Shown one piece after another: positions 11,596 to 22,960 of a stretch of 64,000 nucleotides of DNA. A model generated the notes under the pieces. That model was not told the DNA's origin. It searched no databases and saw only the letters and a list, made by a program, of their open reading frames with translations. Numbering within the stretch: position 1 is the stretch's first letter; each line of letters begins with the position of its first letter. Source of the stretch: Exophiala sp. HKRS030 (lineage: Eukaryota > Ascomycota > Eurotiomycetes > Chaetothyriales > Herpotrichiellaceae); contig JAHWDD010000003.1 of the NCBI GenBank assembly GCA_023897205.1, positions 5,459,665 to 5,523,664 on the forward strand, written 5' to 3'. Position numbers and translations under genes: made by a program.

Positions 11596-13098
11596 ATGGC
11601 TGGAAGACGTCCCTCCGAGACAAGCGCTCTTCTCAACGTACATGGCATTGATGACGTTCGAAAATCCATCGAAGCCATCGACGAGAGACTCTACGGTACC
11701 GTTGAAGAGGGTGAGATCACTCCCCTTCTCCGAAGCTCCGAGGTCAAGACAACATGGAAAGCAGAAACGGCTCTGCTGGCCAGATATTCTGGACCTCTCA
11801 TCATCACATACCTCCTACAATATTCTTTCAGTCTTGTCACTGTCTTTGTCGCTGGTCGTCTGGGTACCAAGGAATTGGGAGCGGCGTCACTGGCTACCAT
11901 GACCGCCAACATTACCGGGTTGTGTATTTATGAAGGATTGGCAACAAGTCTCGATACTCTAACTTCGCAAGCCTTTGGGAATGGCAAGAAGCAACTCGTC
12001 GGCCTTCATGTTCAGCGAATGTCACTTTTGGTCCTTGTCGTCACCATCCCCATTGGCGCAGTGTGGATTTGCTCTCCGTGGATCTTGTCTGCTCTCGTTC
12101 CAGAAAAGGACGAAGCTATTCTTGCAGGACAATTTATGAGGATTTACCTGGCTGGTGCTCCTGGTTGGGCTATCTTCGAAGCTGCGAAACGTTTCTGTCA
12201 AGCTCAGGGAGACTTTACTGCATCTCTAGTGGTGTTGGCGATTTGCGCTCCGTTAAACGTCCTCTGGAATTGGCTCCTGGTTTTCCATTTCGGTTTGGAC
12301 TTTCAAGGTGCCGCACTGGCAGTTGTCATTTCCAATAACCTTCAACCGATTGTTCTAGTCATCTATGTCGCTTATTTCGCTCCACAAAATCTCCAGTGTT
12401 GGCCCGGGTTGGACCTGCAAAGAGCGTCACGCAATTGGGGACCAATGGTAAAACTTGCCCTTCCTGGGGTGTTAATGACATTTTCGGAATGGTTGGCATT
12501 TGACATTCTCACCATCGCGGCTGGACATCTCGGAGAACTCGACCTGGCAGCTCAGTCCGTGCTGATGACAGTCGTGGTGACCATGTACCACATTCCTTTT
12601 CCTATCTCAATAGCAGCGTCAACTCGATTCGGCAATCTAATTGGATATGGGGCTTTGAATGCAGCTAAAATTGCCTGGAGGACTCACTATCTGATCTTTG
12701 TGTGCATTGGCTTGTTCGATGTCATTCTCTTAACTTCGTGTCGAGATCTCATCGCGGCCATTTTCACTACCGACGAAGACGTCAGAGCCATCATCACCCT
12801 TGTCATCCCCATCACGGCTGCAGCTCAGTTCTTTGATGCAATGCTCGCCATCTCCAATGGACTGTTACGTGGATTGGGTAGGCAAAAGATCGGCGGCTGG
12901 GTCAATTTGGGGGTCTACTACTTGTTCGCTCTGCCACTTTCATTTTTCCTCACCTTCGGACCTCCTCAGATGGACCTTCGAGGATTATGGATTGGTCCAT
13001 GTTCTGGGTTGGGGTTGGCGACAATTACCATGTGGACTTATATGCGTGTGACGGACTGGGAGAAGGCAGTAGAGGATGCGAGAGACAGGGAAGAGTAG
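11596..13098 (+). CDS. MATE family efflux transporter
   Basis: Multidrug and toxic compound extrusion (MATE) antiporter, 501 aa in one exon, close to the usual fungal length. An N-terminal cytosolic segment of about 55 residues is followed by about 12 hydrophobic helices in two six-helix halves. Typical MATE stretches are VFVAGRLGTKELGAASLATM in the first half, the TLTSQAFGNGKK loop between helices 2 and 3, and AQSVLMTV followed by ASTRFGNLIGYG in the second half. Family members exchange protons or sodium for organic cations or xenobiotics, usually at the vacuolar or plasma membrane; the substrate cannot be read from sequence. ATG 11596 is the first in frame. Confidence 0.93.
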   Translation: MAGRRPSETSALLNVHGIDDVRKSIEAIDERLYGTVEEGEITPLLRSSEVKTTWKAETALLARYSGPLIITYLLQYSFSLVTVFVAGRLGTKELGAASLATMTANITGLCIYEGLATSLDTLTSQAFGNGKKQLVGLHVQRMSLLVLVVTIPIGAVWICSPWILSALVPEKDEAILAGQFMRIYLAGAPGWAIFEAAKRFCQAQGDFTASLVVLAICAPLNVLWNWLLVFHFGLDFQGAALAVVISNNLQPIVLVIYVAYFAPQNLQCWPGLDLQRASRNWGPMVKLALPGVLMTFSEWLAFDILTIAAGHLGELDLAAQSVLMTVVVTMYHIPFPISIAASTRFGNLIGYGALNAAKIAWRTHYLIFVCIGLFDVILLTSCRDLIAAIFTTDEDVRAIITLVIPITAAAQFFDAMLAISNGLLRGLGRQKIGGWVNLGVYYLFALPLSFFLTFGPPQMDLRGLWIGPCSGLGLATITMWTYMRVTDWEKAVEDARDREE

Positions 13099-14052
13099 TC
13101 AGAGAAGAGGGGTGGTTGGTGGCCTAGACAGTGATACAGATACCCAGGTGAGAGAGGGTTCATTGGGCGACGATCTGTAGGGATTGTGGATTCATGGAAA
13201 CCCCGATGATGGTTCTCAAGCCTTGAAGTTGAAATATTCCTGACGTGCAGTCAGCTTTTACGTCTCAAGAGATGACATATCATGAATAACGACAGGTTAG
13301 AAAGAACCCAAGCTGGACACCACAAGTCAGTAGAGACAGAGTCACAGATATGAATATAATTACATATTACAATCACATTGAAGGTACGACTGTCTCACCT
13401 GTCTTTCTGATTTTCGTGAACCACATCTTTCCAGATACCCACGGGACGACGCGTCAATCTCACAGTCTGACATACGCAACAACCCAACAAAAGTCTGCAT
13501 CTCGTCAGAGTGTCTGAAGTCGCAACCAGGGACGTGGAACTGAGATACCTGTTTTCAGTAATGCGGACGTGTGCGGCACATGTACCGCACTCGAAGCCGA
13601 GTCTAACCGGACACAACCGAAAATGGCCATGCACTTAAGCACATCGGACCTCCACTACAAAGACTCGTCCATACAATCAAGTGAATCAAAACGAGATCCT
13701 TTGATTGTCTCTGACGTGTGATTCGATACTTTCCCACCATCCCCCTCTTCGTCCAGAATATGCCTCGTTCGACAAAGAGACAAGCAGCGGGAAAAAGTTT
13801 GGCTCCCGGAATCCTGCCGTCATCCCTCGTACGCGTTGTGTGTTGGGTTTGGCCACTGACGATTGCCAAATCTGTTGATGCTGACCGTGATGGTGCTCGC
13901 GATCCCCACCTCTCGAGACTCCCTGTAGTAGTGAAGTGCTACGTCGTTTCCTTATATTGGCCGTGAACCCCTCTTTGTCGGGTCTGGTGAGACGTTGATT
14001 TTATTTCTCCTCTGCCTCACCTTTGTTGTGTTATTTGTGTAGACACGTCGAC
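13099..14052. other. Intergenic region, promoter of pyruvate decarboxylase gene
   Basis: 3' flank of the MATE gene and upstream region of the decarboxylase gene. The last 80 bp before the start are T/C-rich, as in highly expressed fungal genes. No gene seen. Confidence 0.5.
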
Positions 14053-15849
14053 ATGGCTGAATATATCGACCTTGCAGAATACCTGTTCCGACGCCTCCAC
14101 CAGATTGGCGTGCGGTCTGTCCACGGCGTACCCGGCGACTACAACCTCACTGCTCTGGATTATATCGAGCCCGCTGGACTGTATTGGGTTGGTAACGCCA
14201 ACGAGCTGAATGCCGGCTATGCCGCCGACGGATACGCACGCATACGAGGGCTCAGTGCTCTGGTCACCACAGGTGGCGTAGGCGAACTTTCGGCGATCAA
14301 CGCCATTGCTGGCGCCTATGCGGAGATGGCTCCCGTGGTGCACATTGTCGGTACGCCGCCTCGGAAGGCTCAGAACGAAGGCTTGATCTTTCACCACACT
14401 TTGGGAGACGGCAACTTTCGGCTCTTTGCTGATATGGCTGCCAAGGTTACCGTGGCACAGGCGAATCTGATTGACCCTGAGACTGCCACCGCGGCCATCG
14501 ACAAGACGCTACAAGCAGCCGTCATCCACAGTCGACCTGTGTATATCGAGTTTCCTATAGATATGGTCAAGACAAGAGTGCCATTGTCGGACTTGGAAAA
14601 GCCTCTGGATTTGACAGTTCATTTCACAGATGAAGGCTTTGAGGACACAGAGGTGGATCTGATTCTGGAAAAAATGTACAGTGCGAAACAACCATTCATC
14701 ATTGTGGATGGGTTCACAAGTCGGTACGGGATCAGTGAAGAGGCCGACGAACTTGTGAGATTGACTGGATTTCCCACCTCGACAACGCCGTTTGGAAAGA
14801 GCATCATCAACGAATCATATCCCAATTTCCACGGCATATATGCAGGTGCAGCAGGAAAGTCAATCTATAACCCTTGGGCATATGGGACGGATCTGGTGTT
14901 ACGACTTGGACCATTGAACAGTGATGTCAACACGTACGGATTTAGCGTGATACCCGACAAGCACAAGGCCATCACATTCGATCGAGACTCGGTCGAGATC
15001 ATGGGGACGAAATACGCCAACGTGCATGTCAAGGCGCTATTGCGAAAGATCCTTGACAAGCTGGACAAAGGCAAGCTTACCAAATCCGAACCTTATCCGG
15101 ACTTGGGTATCCCCTCGGAGGAATTAAAGGCGCTCCCACCCACTAGCGCAGACGAGGTGATTGATCAGGCAACCTTCTGGCAGCGAGTATCAACATTCTT
15201 CCGACCGGGTGATATCGTGTTGACGGAAACGGGTACGCCATCCATGGGAGGCAGAGAGTTTGTACTGCCACCCAACACCAAACTGATTAATTCGTCGATA
15301 TGGTTGTCTATTGGGTACATGCTGGGTGCGGCACAAGGAGCAGCATTAGCGCTAAGGGAGACGATTGCCGAAGGCAAGCAAGAACAAGGTCGGGCGATCC
15401 TTTTTGAAGGCGACGGCAGTTTACAGATGACGGCGCAAGCCTTGAGTGATATTATCAAGAACCGCCTGGACATTACCATTTTCATCATCAATAATGATGG
15501 ATATACGATTGAACGATGGATCCATGGAATGAAAGCGCATTACAATGACGTACAGCCGTGGAGATACCTGGAAGCACCAAGTTATTTCGGAGCGCCACAG
15601 GACGACCCTGCATACCCGGTGTTCACGAAACGAGCTGAGACCTGGGGACAATTGTGGGAGGTTCTGGCGGATCAACAACTGCAACAAGGGAAGGGTTTGA
15701 ACATTGTCGAGGTGGTAATGCCCAAGGAAGACTGTCCTGATACGTTGAAGAAATTGGTGCAATCTGTCAACCGGCGGAACAGTGGTGAAGAGGAACGACC
15801 GAAAAAACAGGCTCGTTTGGAGGAGACGATTGTCAAGGCGGCGGCTTGA
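14053..15849 (+). CDS. PDC: Pyruvate decarboxylase
   Basis: Thiamine-diphosphate enzyme converting pyruvate to acetaldehyde and CO2 in the cytosol, the first step of ethanol fermentation. It is 598 aa, slightly longer than the yeast enzyme because of a charged C-terminal tail. The N-terminal ThDP-activating Glu is in NANELNAGYAADGYAR (about residue 51). The paired catalytic histidines fall at 114-115 in FHHTLGDG, the numbering of yeast Pdc1. The ThDP/Mg-binding motif begins GDGSLQ at 453-455 and ends INNDGYTIE with NN at 480-481. One exon, strongly biased codons. ATG 14053 was chosen because it starts the conserved MAEYIDLAEYLF segment. Indolepyruvate or phenylpyruvate decarboxylase is a less likely alternative. 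Confidence 0.96.
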   Translation: MAEYIDLAEYLFRRLHQIGVRSVHGVPGDYNLTALDYIEPAGLYWVGNANELNAGYAADGYARIRGLSALVTTGGVGELSAINAIAGAYAEMAPVVHIVGTPPRKAQNEGLIFHHTLGDGNFRLFADMAAKVTVAQANLIDPETATAAIDKTLQAAVIHSRPVYIEFPIDMVKTRVPLSDLEKPLDLTVHFTDEGFEDTEVDLILEKMYSAKQPFIIVDGFTSRYGISEEADELVRLTGFPTSTTPFGKSIINESYPNFHGIYAGAAGKSIYNPWAYGTDLVLRLGPLNSDVNTYGFSVIPDKHKAITFDRDSVEIMGTKYANVHVKALLRKILDKLDKGKLTKSEPYPDLGIPSEELKALPPTSADEVIDQATFWQRVSTFFRPGDIVLTETGTPSMGGREFVLPPNTKLINSSIWLSIGYMLGAAQGAALALRETIAEGKQEQGRAILFEGDGSLQMTAQALSDIIKNRLDITIFIINNDGYTIERWIHGMKAHYNDVQPWRYLEAPSYFGAPQDDPAYPVFTKRAETWGQLWEVLADQQLQQGKGLNIVEVVMPKEDCPDTLKKLVQSVNRRNSGEEERPKKQARLEETIVKAAA

Positions 15850-16084
15850 GGTTTTGGGTGAGCCGCAGGGAAAAGACGTCAGTGATTGGAGCAGGAGTAA
15901 GGATCCAGTCGACGCGGTTCAATGCACGCTGGAGACGGCAATGAGTGAGATTTACCGAATACATGTGGTCAACATGCCAAGGACGGTGGTGGCAGGCCGG
16001 GATGGGTCCAGAGGGATGAGGGAGGCATTTGGGATACCAAAAAGGATGTTTGTCATGATGGATGTATTAATACTCGAGGCGGTC

Positions 16085-16111
16085 TGGTCATGGTCATGGT
16101 CATGGTCATGG
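16085..16111. repeat. TGGTCA hexamer tandem repeat
   Basis: Four perfect copies of TGGTCA in tandem plus a partial fifth, about 240 bp downstream of the decarboxylase stop codon. Confidence 0.9.
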
Positions 16112-16974
16112 CTGGTAGGCATGCGACGAGGCAAGCTGAAGATGAAGCATAAGTATGAATGAAGACGGTATATATGGAACGCCTTGCGCCTTATGGACGG
16201 GCGAGGACAACACCAGGTGGGGGGAGGAGAAAAGGATCGGGGTTCCACATTTGCTAAATGTTCTGTGCATGAAGGAAGATACTGGTCTAATGCGTAATTA
16301 GCTTGTGCCATGAGACGGGTCAGGATATAGCCTCATGCAAGCATTTTATTTTTGCAGATTGTGGCTTTGGTCGGTGGTACCTGAAGGCGGGAACATGCGA
16401 AAGGGGCGAGAGACGAGGTGAGGTTAGTGAGGTGAGGTGAGCACTGGTGAGGTGGGACGGTGGAATTGAGAAGGTGAGAGAGGGGAACAAATCACGGGAT
16501 TAAATGGCGGTAAAGTTAGGGCCAAGACATGCACTCTCCGACTTTTTGTCATGACGGTCATGACTGCCATTGAATTCTGCCTGGGGCGTGCCTGCTTCGA
16601 AATGTGAGTGCCTGCCCTAAGGACGGAATACGGATTATTTGCGACCGACAAACTCCCTAGTAGGTGTCTAGTAAGTAATTGGTATTACTGTCTGATATCA
16701 AATTGGAAGCTACGACTGGTACACAAGTGCATCCCTATTTCGGCAGGTCCCATTTTTCACTTGAAAGAGCGAAGAAAACAGCTCTCGTCTTGCAAGCCTG
16801 GCACCAACTGCGTCTTATTCTGTACACAGGCACTGTACCTGCAAGTTCTTGTAGGTTGTGAGTCAACTGACTACTGCCACTACGACAGGCTCTCGTTAGA
16901 TGTTTCCACCAAATATGCAATCACCGAGTACGAGTTACAAGTCACAAGCTTCTAGTCTGGAGTTTAGCATTAGG

Positions 16975-17160
16975 TAAGTGACTACCTTTGGTAGGTACGA
17001 CGTAGTTGGAAGTAACCTACTAACTACGGAGTAGGTGCCTGCCTACTTGGTACTTTGACTCAATATTTCATGTCAACAAGGTACACTTCGTACACGTACC
17101 TACTGCATCTCCTTACCTACAATAGGCACGTGAGTAGGTACCTACTTCGTAGTACCTATT
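16975..17160. repeat. Tract rich in TACCTA/TAGGTA words and palindromes
   Basis: Dense interspersed CCTAC, TACCTA and GTAGGTA words on both strands. They include a perfect 12-bp palindrome GTAGGTACCTAC at 17134-17145. Similar words occur singly at about 6520-6545. No reading frame crosses it. Confidence 0.7.
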
Positions 17161-17322
17161 ACACATCGACTACTCCGTCTATGCACAACTTGACTTCGAT
17201 TCTATCAAACTCACAGTCAAACCTTCACCTCAATCAATCCGGGGAGTCCGTGCATCTGCCAAAATGCAAAGTTGCATCACAATCAGCCCGGCAAGGGTCC
17301 TTACATTCTCATCCTCAAACCC

Positions 17323-17354
17323 TCGACTTCTCGACTTCTCGACTTTTCGACTCT
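17323..17354. repeat. TCGACTTC octamer tandem repeat
   Basis: Four tandem 8-bp units; the first two are perfect and the last two each differ at one base. Confidence 0.85.
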
Positions 17355-18348
17355 TCGGTGCTCGTCCCACTGACGTCCCCGGCCCTTGTCCCTTGCTTCG
17401 TCTTTTCAAATTCAAAAAGGTTTCTCAGATCGTTTTCGCTTGTTGCGCCAATCATTATCCTTTAGTTTCCGCTGTGGCGTGCTCACTCAAGCTGAAAGTT
17501 CCCATTTTCCCAGTTTCCTCGCCATGCAAAACATCCGCCAACAACTACGATGGAGGTACAGTATTTCGTACAGCACAGACGATAACGCGGAATGAATATT
17601 CTTACCACGGGAACCTCCAGTTTCCTCAAACTGCCTTCAAGCCTCCAGCGCCTCCCAAAATCCCAGTCAGCATCCTTCTTCGGTTCTCGGCTTGAGAATG
17701 ACCAACCCACTAAGGCTAGAGCCCCCGAGGCGTGTATCCGCCCAAGCTGAGATCCGCCTTGCCGACGTTGATTTCGCTTTCTGTCATGATCCATTCTAAG
17801 CCTCCTCGTTGTCGTCGCTCCTCATTTCTAACACACCATGACAGCTGAAAGTGTTCCACCACCATCATCATCCAGATGACCTCGCTTGACGCCACTCCAA
17901 ACAATTTCTCGCATTTGACTTGTTTCCCTACCGCTTCTGAACCAATCCCAGCCAGCCATACTCGACGCTCTGTGCCCTCTCCGTGCCCTTTCCCTCTTGC
18001 TCAACCAGCGCCAATTTGACCTCAGTGTCCCTAGCTTTCCATAACGCCAAACGATCTAGATTCAAGCTCGTTCCCATCAATCCAAGCTTTCTTTTCATTG
18101 GCTCTGTCTTCCAATAGCGTCCTTCTAAAATCTGCTACTTGCACCTTACCCCAGGTTATGCCATCATGCGTGAAGACCATCTCACCGATTACTATATTTC
18201 TAGTCATCTGCCGCTAAGATACCTAAAATGCCTTTTGACCATCTCTCCTTTTCTTTATCGCATTCAAAACTGCTTGTTTGCCATAAGTAGCACTTTACCT
18301 TGCCTCCAACCTCCCGGCTCCGTGTTCTAGGACATCTCTTTGCACACC

Positions 18349-18921
18349 ATGATTCAACATTTGGACTACCTACTCTGGTTCCTCTTGATCAATTTACTCC
18401 TCATCGCCATACTCTTCATCCGTCATTCCCAGTCACGCGAAATCGCCATGGATGCCGAAATGCTCATGCCCAAGTCATCTCCTCTCGAGAAAGGCCCCCA
18501 AGACACCTCTGCATCGTCAACGCCTTCAATACCAGTCGAAACCAGGCAAATCGAGGACAGCGACTTCGTCAAGTCTTTTCTCCACGATCCGCACATTTCC
18601 GGCGGCGCGGTAACGAGTGGATTTCTCGCTGCCAAAGCTGATGCTGACCTGCCGGATACTACTTCCGGTTTCTGCGAGGAGCCCAGTGATCTCGAGATAC
18701 CATCGAATGCCGACCTTGTACGCACATCACCTACGTTACCCAAGGGATTTTTCGACGACGATGTTGCTTCATGGAAACGCCATACCTACTGCAGTGGGCA
18801 GAAATCCATCAGCAGGCTTGCAGAGGATTCGTGCCACGACCAAACCGAATATCTACCGGATGACAGCGATCTTGCCATCATCTGGCGTCGCAGAACCATG
18901 GTTTTCGGCAGCAACCCCTGA
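18349..18921 (+). CDS. Hypothetical single-pass membrane protein
   Basis: 190 aa. One strong hydrophobic helix near the N-terminus (residues about 8-25, YLLWFLLINLLLIAILFI) is followed by a basic flank (RHSQSR) and a polar, Asp/Ser-rich tail of about 160 residues. The tail is without cysteine pairs or known motifs. The charge pattern predicts a short N-terminus outside or lumenal and a cytosolic tail. No recognised family. The layout is like the proteins at 28240 and 29817. No intron is needed. ATG 18349 is the first in frame. It is supported as a gene by length, the clear helix and natural composition, not by homology. Confidence 0.55.
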   Translation: MIQHLDYLLWFLLINLLLIAILFIRHSQSREIAMDAEMLMPKSSPLEKGPQDTSASSTPSIPVETRQIEDSDFVKSFLHDPHISGGAVTSGFLAAKADADLPDTTSGFCEEPSDLEIPSNADLVRTSPTLPKGFFDDDVASWKRHTYCSGQKSISRLAEDSCHDQTEYLPDDSDLAIIWRRRTMVFGSNP

Positions 18922-20434
18922 ATCCACATCACCTCATCCAAAAAGTCTTCCAACACAACTCGTCTTCCATAAACTTTGAATTCTCCTCTGTCCTGGACCC
19001 TGACCCGTGGAATTCCCACGCGAGCCGTGCCCGGCATGTATCCGCGCCTCTTGGACCCGCAAGGACTTTCCCGATGTGGCAACCTACGCGCCACAAGGCT
19101 TGAGATTCGCTAATAAAGTTTCATTTGGTCGATCGTTGCGCAAAACCACCGTCTTCGTGTGAGAACAAGTTTTTCAACGGCGAGCAGGACGTGGAACCCA
19201 GGCATTGGATCGAACTCGGACGGAAGACGCCCACTTTCACGTGGCTCGATTCCATTGGGCAGGACCCAATCGCATCGCTTCTTCCCGACCTGGCCATGCG
19301 AGGTCAAGGCCACAACAACCACTGCGATTACGCTTAATGAAGATGGAATTACTTCCATACATTCAATGTGCTCGTGTTAGCCCTCACCAGTTGGCCAGGT
19401 TGCAGTTGCCACTACGTCTGGGAAAGCCACTTGATGCTGAACCGGGGAAGGAGGAGTGACCGTCATTGTCATTGCATCTCCTCATCACAAAGAAACAACA
19501 AGGTCAAGATTAGTCATGGACAATACGAACTGTGGCGACTTGCTGGCTGATGAGGTCAACCACTACAACAGCCCACCATGACATGCAACAATGGATTTGA
19601 ATGATTCAGCACATTGCAGGCAAAACCTGGAGACGAAGAAAAACGAATGAACGAATACCCGAAGTTGAATAGACCGGCCTTAGGCTGGGAAGTGGACTTC
19701 TCGGATCTTAGAATATCTCCTGTAGCATGGCTGGCACAATGCACCCGCGGTGACGAGGGGATACCACTCCAATTCATGAACATGCATAGCATATAAGATC
19801 TCCAGCCAAGTAGATCCTCGAGTACTTGACGTAAACGAGCGGCCTATAACCGCCGGTTCGATGTAGCATATCGAATCTGTTCCATGACAGGACACGACCT
19901 GGAGTTCCATTGATCCATCCCTTCATCAATCCTCTCATTCAGATCTTGTCGAACGTTGCCGTCAGACACGATCAAGCCATTCCCTTCCCTTGGCACTGTA
20001 TGTTGCGATCGCGTCCCGGCTAGATTGGTCCGTGACACAACAACGGCCACAGAAGCAAAAGACGGGAGGAGGATCGGCAGTTTCATGTCTTGCGAGTCGT
20101 TGCGTCTATCTGAACGAGAGGTATGGGTTTGCAGCTTCGAACAGAAGAAGATAGAGGTAATATCACGTTTTCAAAGAAGGAGGACGTTTTTGAATCGTCG
20201 GTCTATATCAGACATATCTTCATGCGTCATCTGTCTGAGCTGCATACATTGATTCCTCTGGTCCAGAGCCTTGGGTCACATCCCTATTCTTGGCTGGATG
20301 ATATTGATGTTTCTTGAGTTCAACTGTCCCAATCAAGTGGTACAAGGAATTGTCTCCTTTGAATGCGGTTTTCCACTGGGCCACTCCTGTATATGCTAGT
20401 CTGCACGCAATCCTTTAATATTCCCACAGTCTCA
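18922..20434. other. Intergenic region, no gene seen
   Basis: 3' flanks of the membrane-protein gene and of SRP68 (convergent). Several overlapping short frames at 19100-19460 on both strands have no consistent codon bias or family match. Confidence 0.45.
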
Positions 20435-22412
20435 CTAACGGCCGAATCCAAACCATCCTTTCTTTGCCGGTTTTGGCTCTTCTGCCTTGGCTTCGGTATT
20501 GTTCACATTCTTGGCGTTCGCGTCAGAGGATGCCGCTTGAGCTGTGCTTGTTGGAATATCTTCGCCAGGAGATTTCTGACCTGGATAGGTGATATAATTC
20601 CATGCAAGGTCGAAGAAGAGAGGTTTGACTGGTACGGGTCGGAGCTTGGGGGATAGTTTACCAAGTTCGTCAGATCAACAGATTCAATAAATTCGTTACG
20701 GTTGAGTTGTTCGATGAGTGGAGCAGGTTTGAACGTCTTAGTGAGTGTGTTGATTTTGGCGCTTGCAGGTTGTGAAGTCAGAGCCTTGAGCTCGGTAAGG
20801 GCACGGTACTGAGTAACAAGCTTCTCCAGTGTGGTAGCTAGAGATGTGAGATGATCATGGCTCACGTCAAGTTTCGGCGTGGAGGACGGATCTGCAGAAG
20901 CAGACTCAGAGGCTAAACCGTCAGATGCAGCCTGAGACAATGCCTGGGCGTGAGCGTACAGAGCGAGAGCATTCACGATCTGACCATTGATGGCGTGAGA
21001 GCGGCCGAGGTTGAGAAGTTTGAGGGCGTGGAAATAGTTCTTCTTAGCGTCAAGCTCCTGCACGAAGGCAGTGTCCGCGACCACACCAGGTAGCTCTTTG
21101 ACAGACTCAAGACTTTGAAGAATGAGGTCATACAACGCTACTCTTTCACGGAGACGAGAGATTTGACGTCCTGAACTCACTTCCTTGGAGATGCGAGCTT
21201 TTCCGTCCTTCCTCGGCTTCAACGGACGTTTGATGGCCGTAGAGTCAAAGGTCAACCCATCGTTCGTACCCGTGAGAACTCTGTTTCTACCAACACGCCA
21301 TTCAATAACCGCGTAGTTAACGGCGGTGCGAGTGATCTGCAATGACTGGATGCGAGAGTCACCTGGATCAACACCTTCCGCCAATAACTCGTCGATGGCT
21401 GTTTTGGTGGCATCAGCAGCATCTTGACGTGCAGTGATTACATCCTCGTAAAGAGTTGCCAAGTTGACTTTGCTGTCGAGACCTCCTTCCCCAGCAGACT
21501 TGACCTTGGCAGTAAGTTCGTCTTCTTTTTCTTTTGAGATTCCCAATGCTTGCGAAATATTAGCATCCTCAAGCTTAACATTTCTGCTTCTCCAAGTGAT
21601 AGTGGAGGGTACCTCCTTAGGCCCATCCTTGCTTGGCGTAACATCAGAACTTGTCTGAAAGGCCTGGGAATTGAGTGATTCAATCTCTTTTCGAAGAGAA
21701 GCGACGGAAGGGAAGTTTTCAATAGCAATGTCGTTCACAGCCTTTGTCCGAGCAATCTGAAGTTGGTATGAGGCGTATCGAATGCTAGGTTCGACAATGG
21801 AGGATATCAAGTCTTTGTAGGTGTCTGTCTTTGATGCTTTTGCCAGAGTTGTGTAAATGACATATGTTACGGCATAATCGTGAAGACATTGTTGCCACTT
21901 TGCCTTTTCAAAGTCAAGACTGCCCTTCAACATTGACAGATATGCTGCTGCTTCCAGAATATCCTGGGATTTTGCACCCGTTGTCGATGAGTTCTGCAGG
22001 ATATTGACTAGATTTTCTGCATGCTGAATGGCTCTTCTGAGTCTCGAGGAGATTTGTCGTTTAGTGGATCCGGGCATAGGTTTCTGAGTATTCTCTTGCG
22101 ACTGAGCAGCCTTCATTGCCATAGCATCTGCCCACGCACGTTCCGAACTGGCAAGGAGGAGTTGAATCCATCTTCGAGAAGTGTTAGTTCTCTATCTTGC
22201 CGAGAGGAAGGAAAGATATCTTACTCATGACTCTGAGCGACATTCTCAGCGGTGACCGGACTTTTGGGGTTGTATTTCCTCCCACGATTTGCGACACCAA
22301 GACGCCGGCGAAGATTGTGAATTCGACGGGTGGCTTGCGAGTGGTAAGTATTATAGTCACCACTGAGAAGGGCACGATCGCGTTCGGATGCTATCGATTG
22401 TGTTATATCCAT
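20435..22412 (-). CDS. SRP68: Signal recognition particle subunit SRP68, one-base frameshift near 3' end
   Basis: SRP68 binds 7SL RNA and SRP72 in the cytosolic signal recognition particle, which targets ribosomes to the ER. Exon 1 (22412-22225) encodes MDITQSIASERD and the RNA-binding segment HSQATRRIHNLRRRLG. A 53-nt intron (22224-22172, donor GTAAGA, CTAAC branch site, acceptor AAG) leads to exon 2 (22171-20435), which opens with WIQLLLASSERAWADAM. The frame changes at the G5 run 20648-20652 (plus strand). Restoring one base replaces a spurious tail with NYPPKLRPVPVKPLFFDLAW and the end motif KKGWFGFGR, which is the normal C-terminus of fungal SRP68. With it the protein is 641 aa. The gene is divergent from the PPR gene. 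Confidence 0.95.
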
Positions 22413-22960
22413 TTTAAAGTCTGGCAGTAGACGGAACCTCGTTTCGAGAGGTCGTGTGCAGGACCTTCGTCGATATTCTCATTATTGATGGAGGGGCACG
22501 CAAAAGTGTCGGATGGGCCCGAATTGGCCTGGTTGGATTTTTGGAGCTGCGATTTAGTTGTCGGTGGGTTAGTCGTGGGTGGTGTGAGCAGTCCATCGGA
22601 GAATCATTTGTCCAGACCCCGAATGCGTCCTCGAGGTCCTCTCAATGTATGGAGTAGTCTCGCCGTCACCAAAAAACTTTCTGAAAGTCGATTGCATCTT
22701 CCATTCTCTCCTTACCACATACCACCTCTTCCTTGCGACCGTCTGCTATTATCCTGCGGCCAGCGCGTTCTAGTTCAACAATCATTCCTTCCCTTATTTT
22801 CCCTCGCGCGGAGCGGGAACCCCAATCCGCGGCCAATTTGCTTGAACAATCAACCGCAACTCCGATGATGCATGGAGATCCATTTCAAGCACCTCGTCGC
22901 ATGTCCTCCTAGTTCTAAAATTTCCGTCCATTTTGTCATATACAATATCTGGCTTGGGGC
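22413..22960. other. Divergent promoter region between SRP68 and the PPR gene
   Basis: 548 bp separate the two start codons. No gene seen. This is the likely shared promoter region for a translocation factor and a mitochondrial RNA-binding protein. Confidence 0.5.

Larger units (their letters stand above)
15850..18348. other. Long intergenic region with small repeats
   Basis: No supported gene in 2.5 kb. It holds a TGGTCA hexamer repeat (16085-16108), GTGAGGT-rich sequence (16420-16460), a tract of TACCTA/TAGGTA words (16975-17160) and a TCGACTTC octamer repeat (17323-17354). A 52-codon open frame starting with ATG 17592 and ending at 17750 has natural-looking composition but no recognisable family; it could be an upstream ORF of the gene at 18349. 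Confidence 0.5.

Noticed and set aside
11585..11600. GTGAGT donor-like sequence at the MATE start
   Set aside because: Using it would remove the natural ATG; no acceptor gives a better N-terminus, so it is taken as coincidence.
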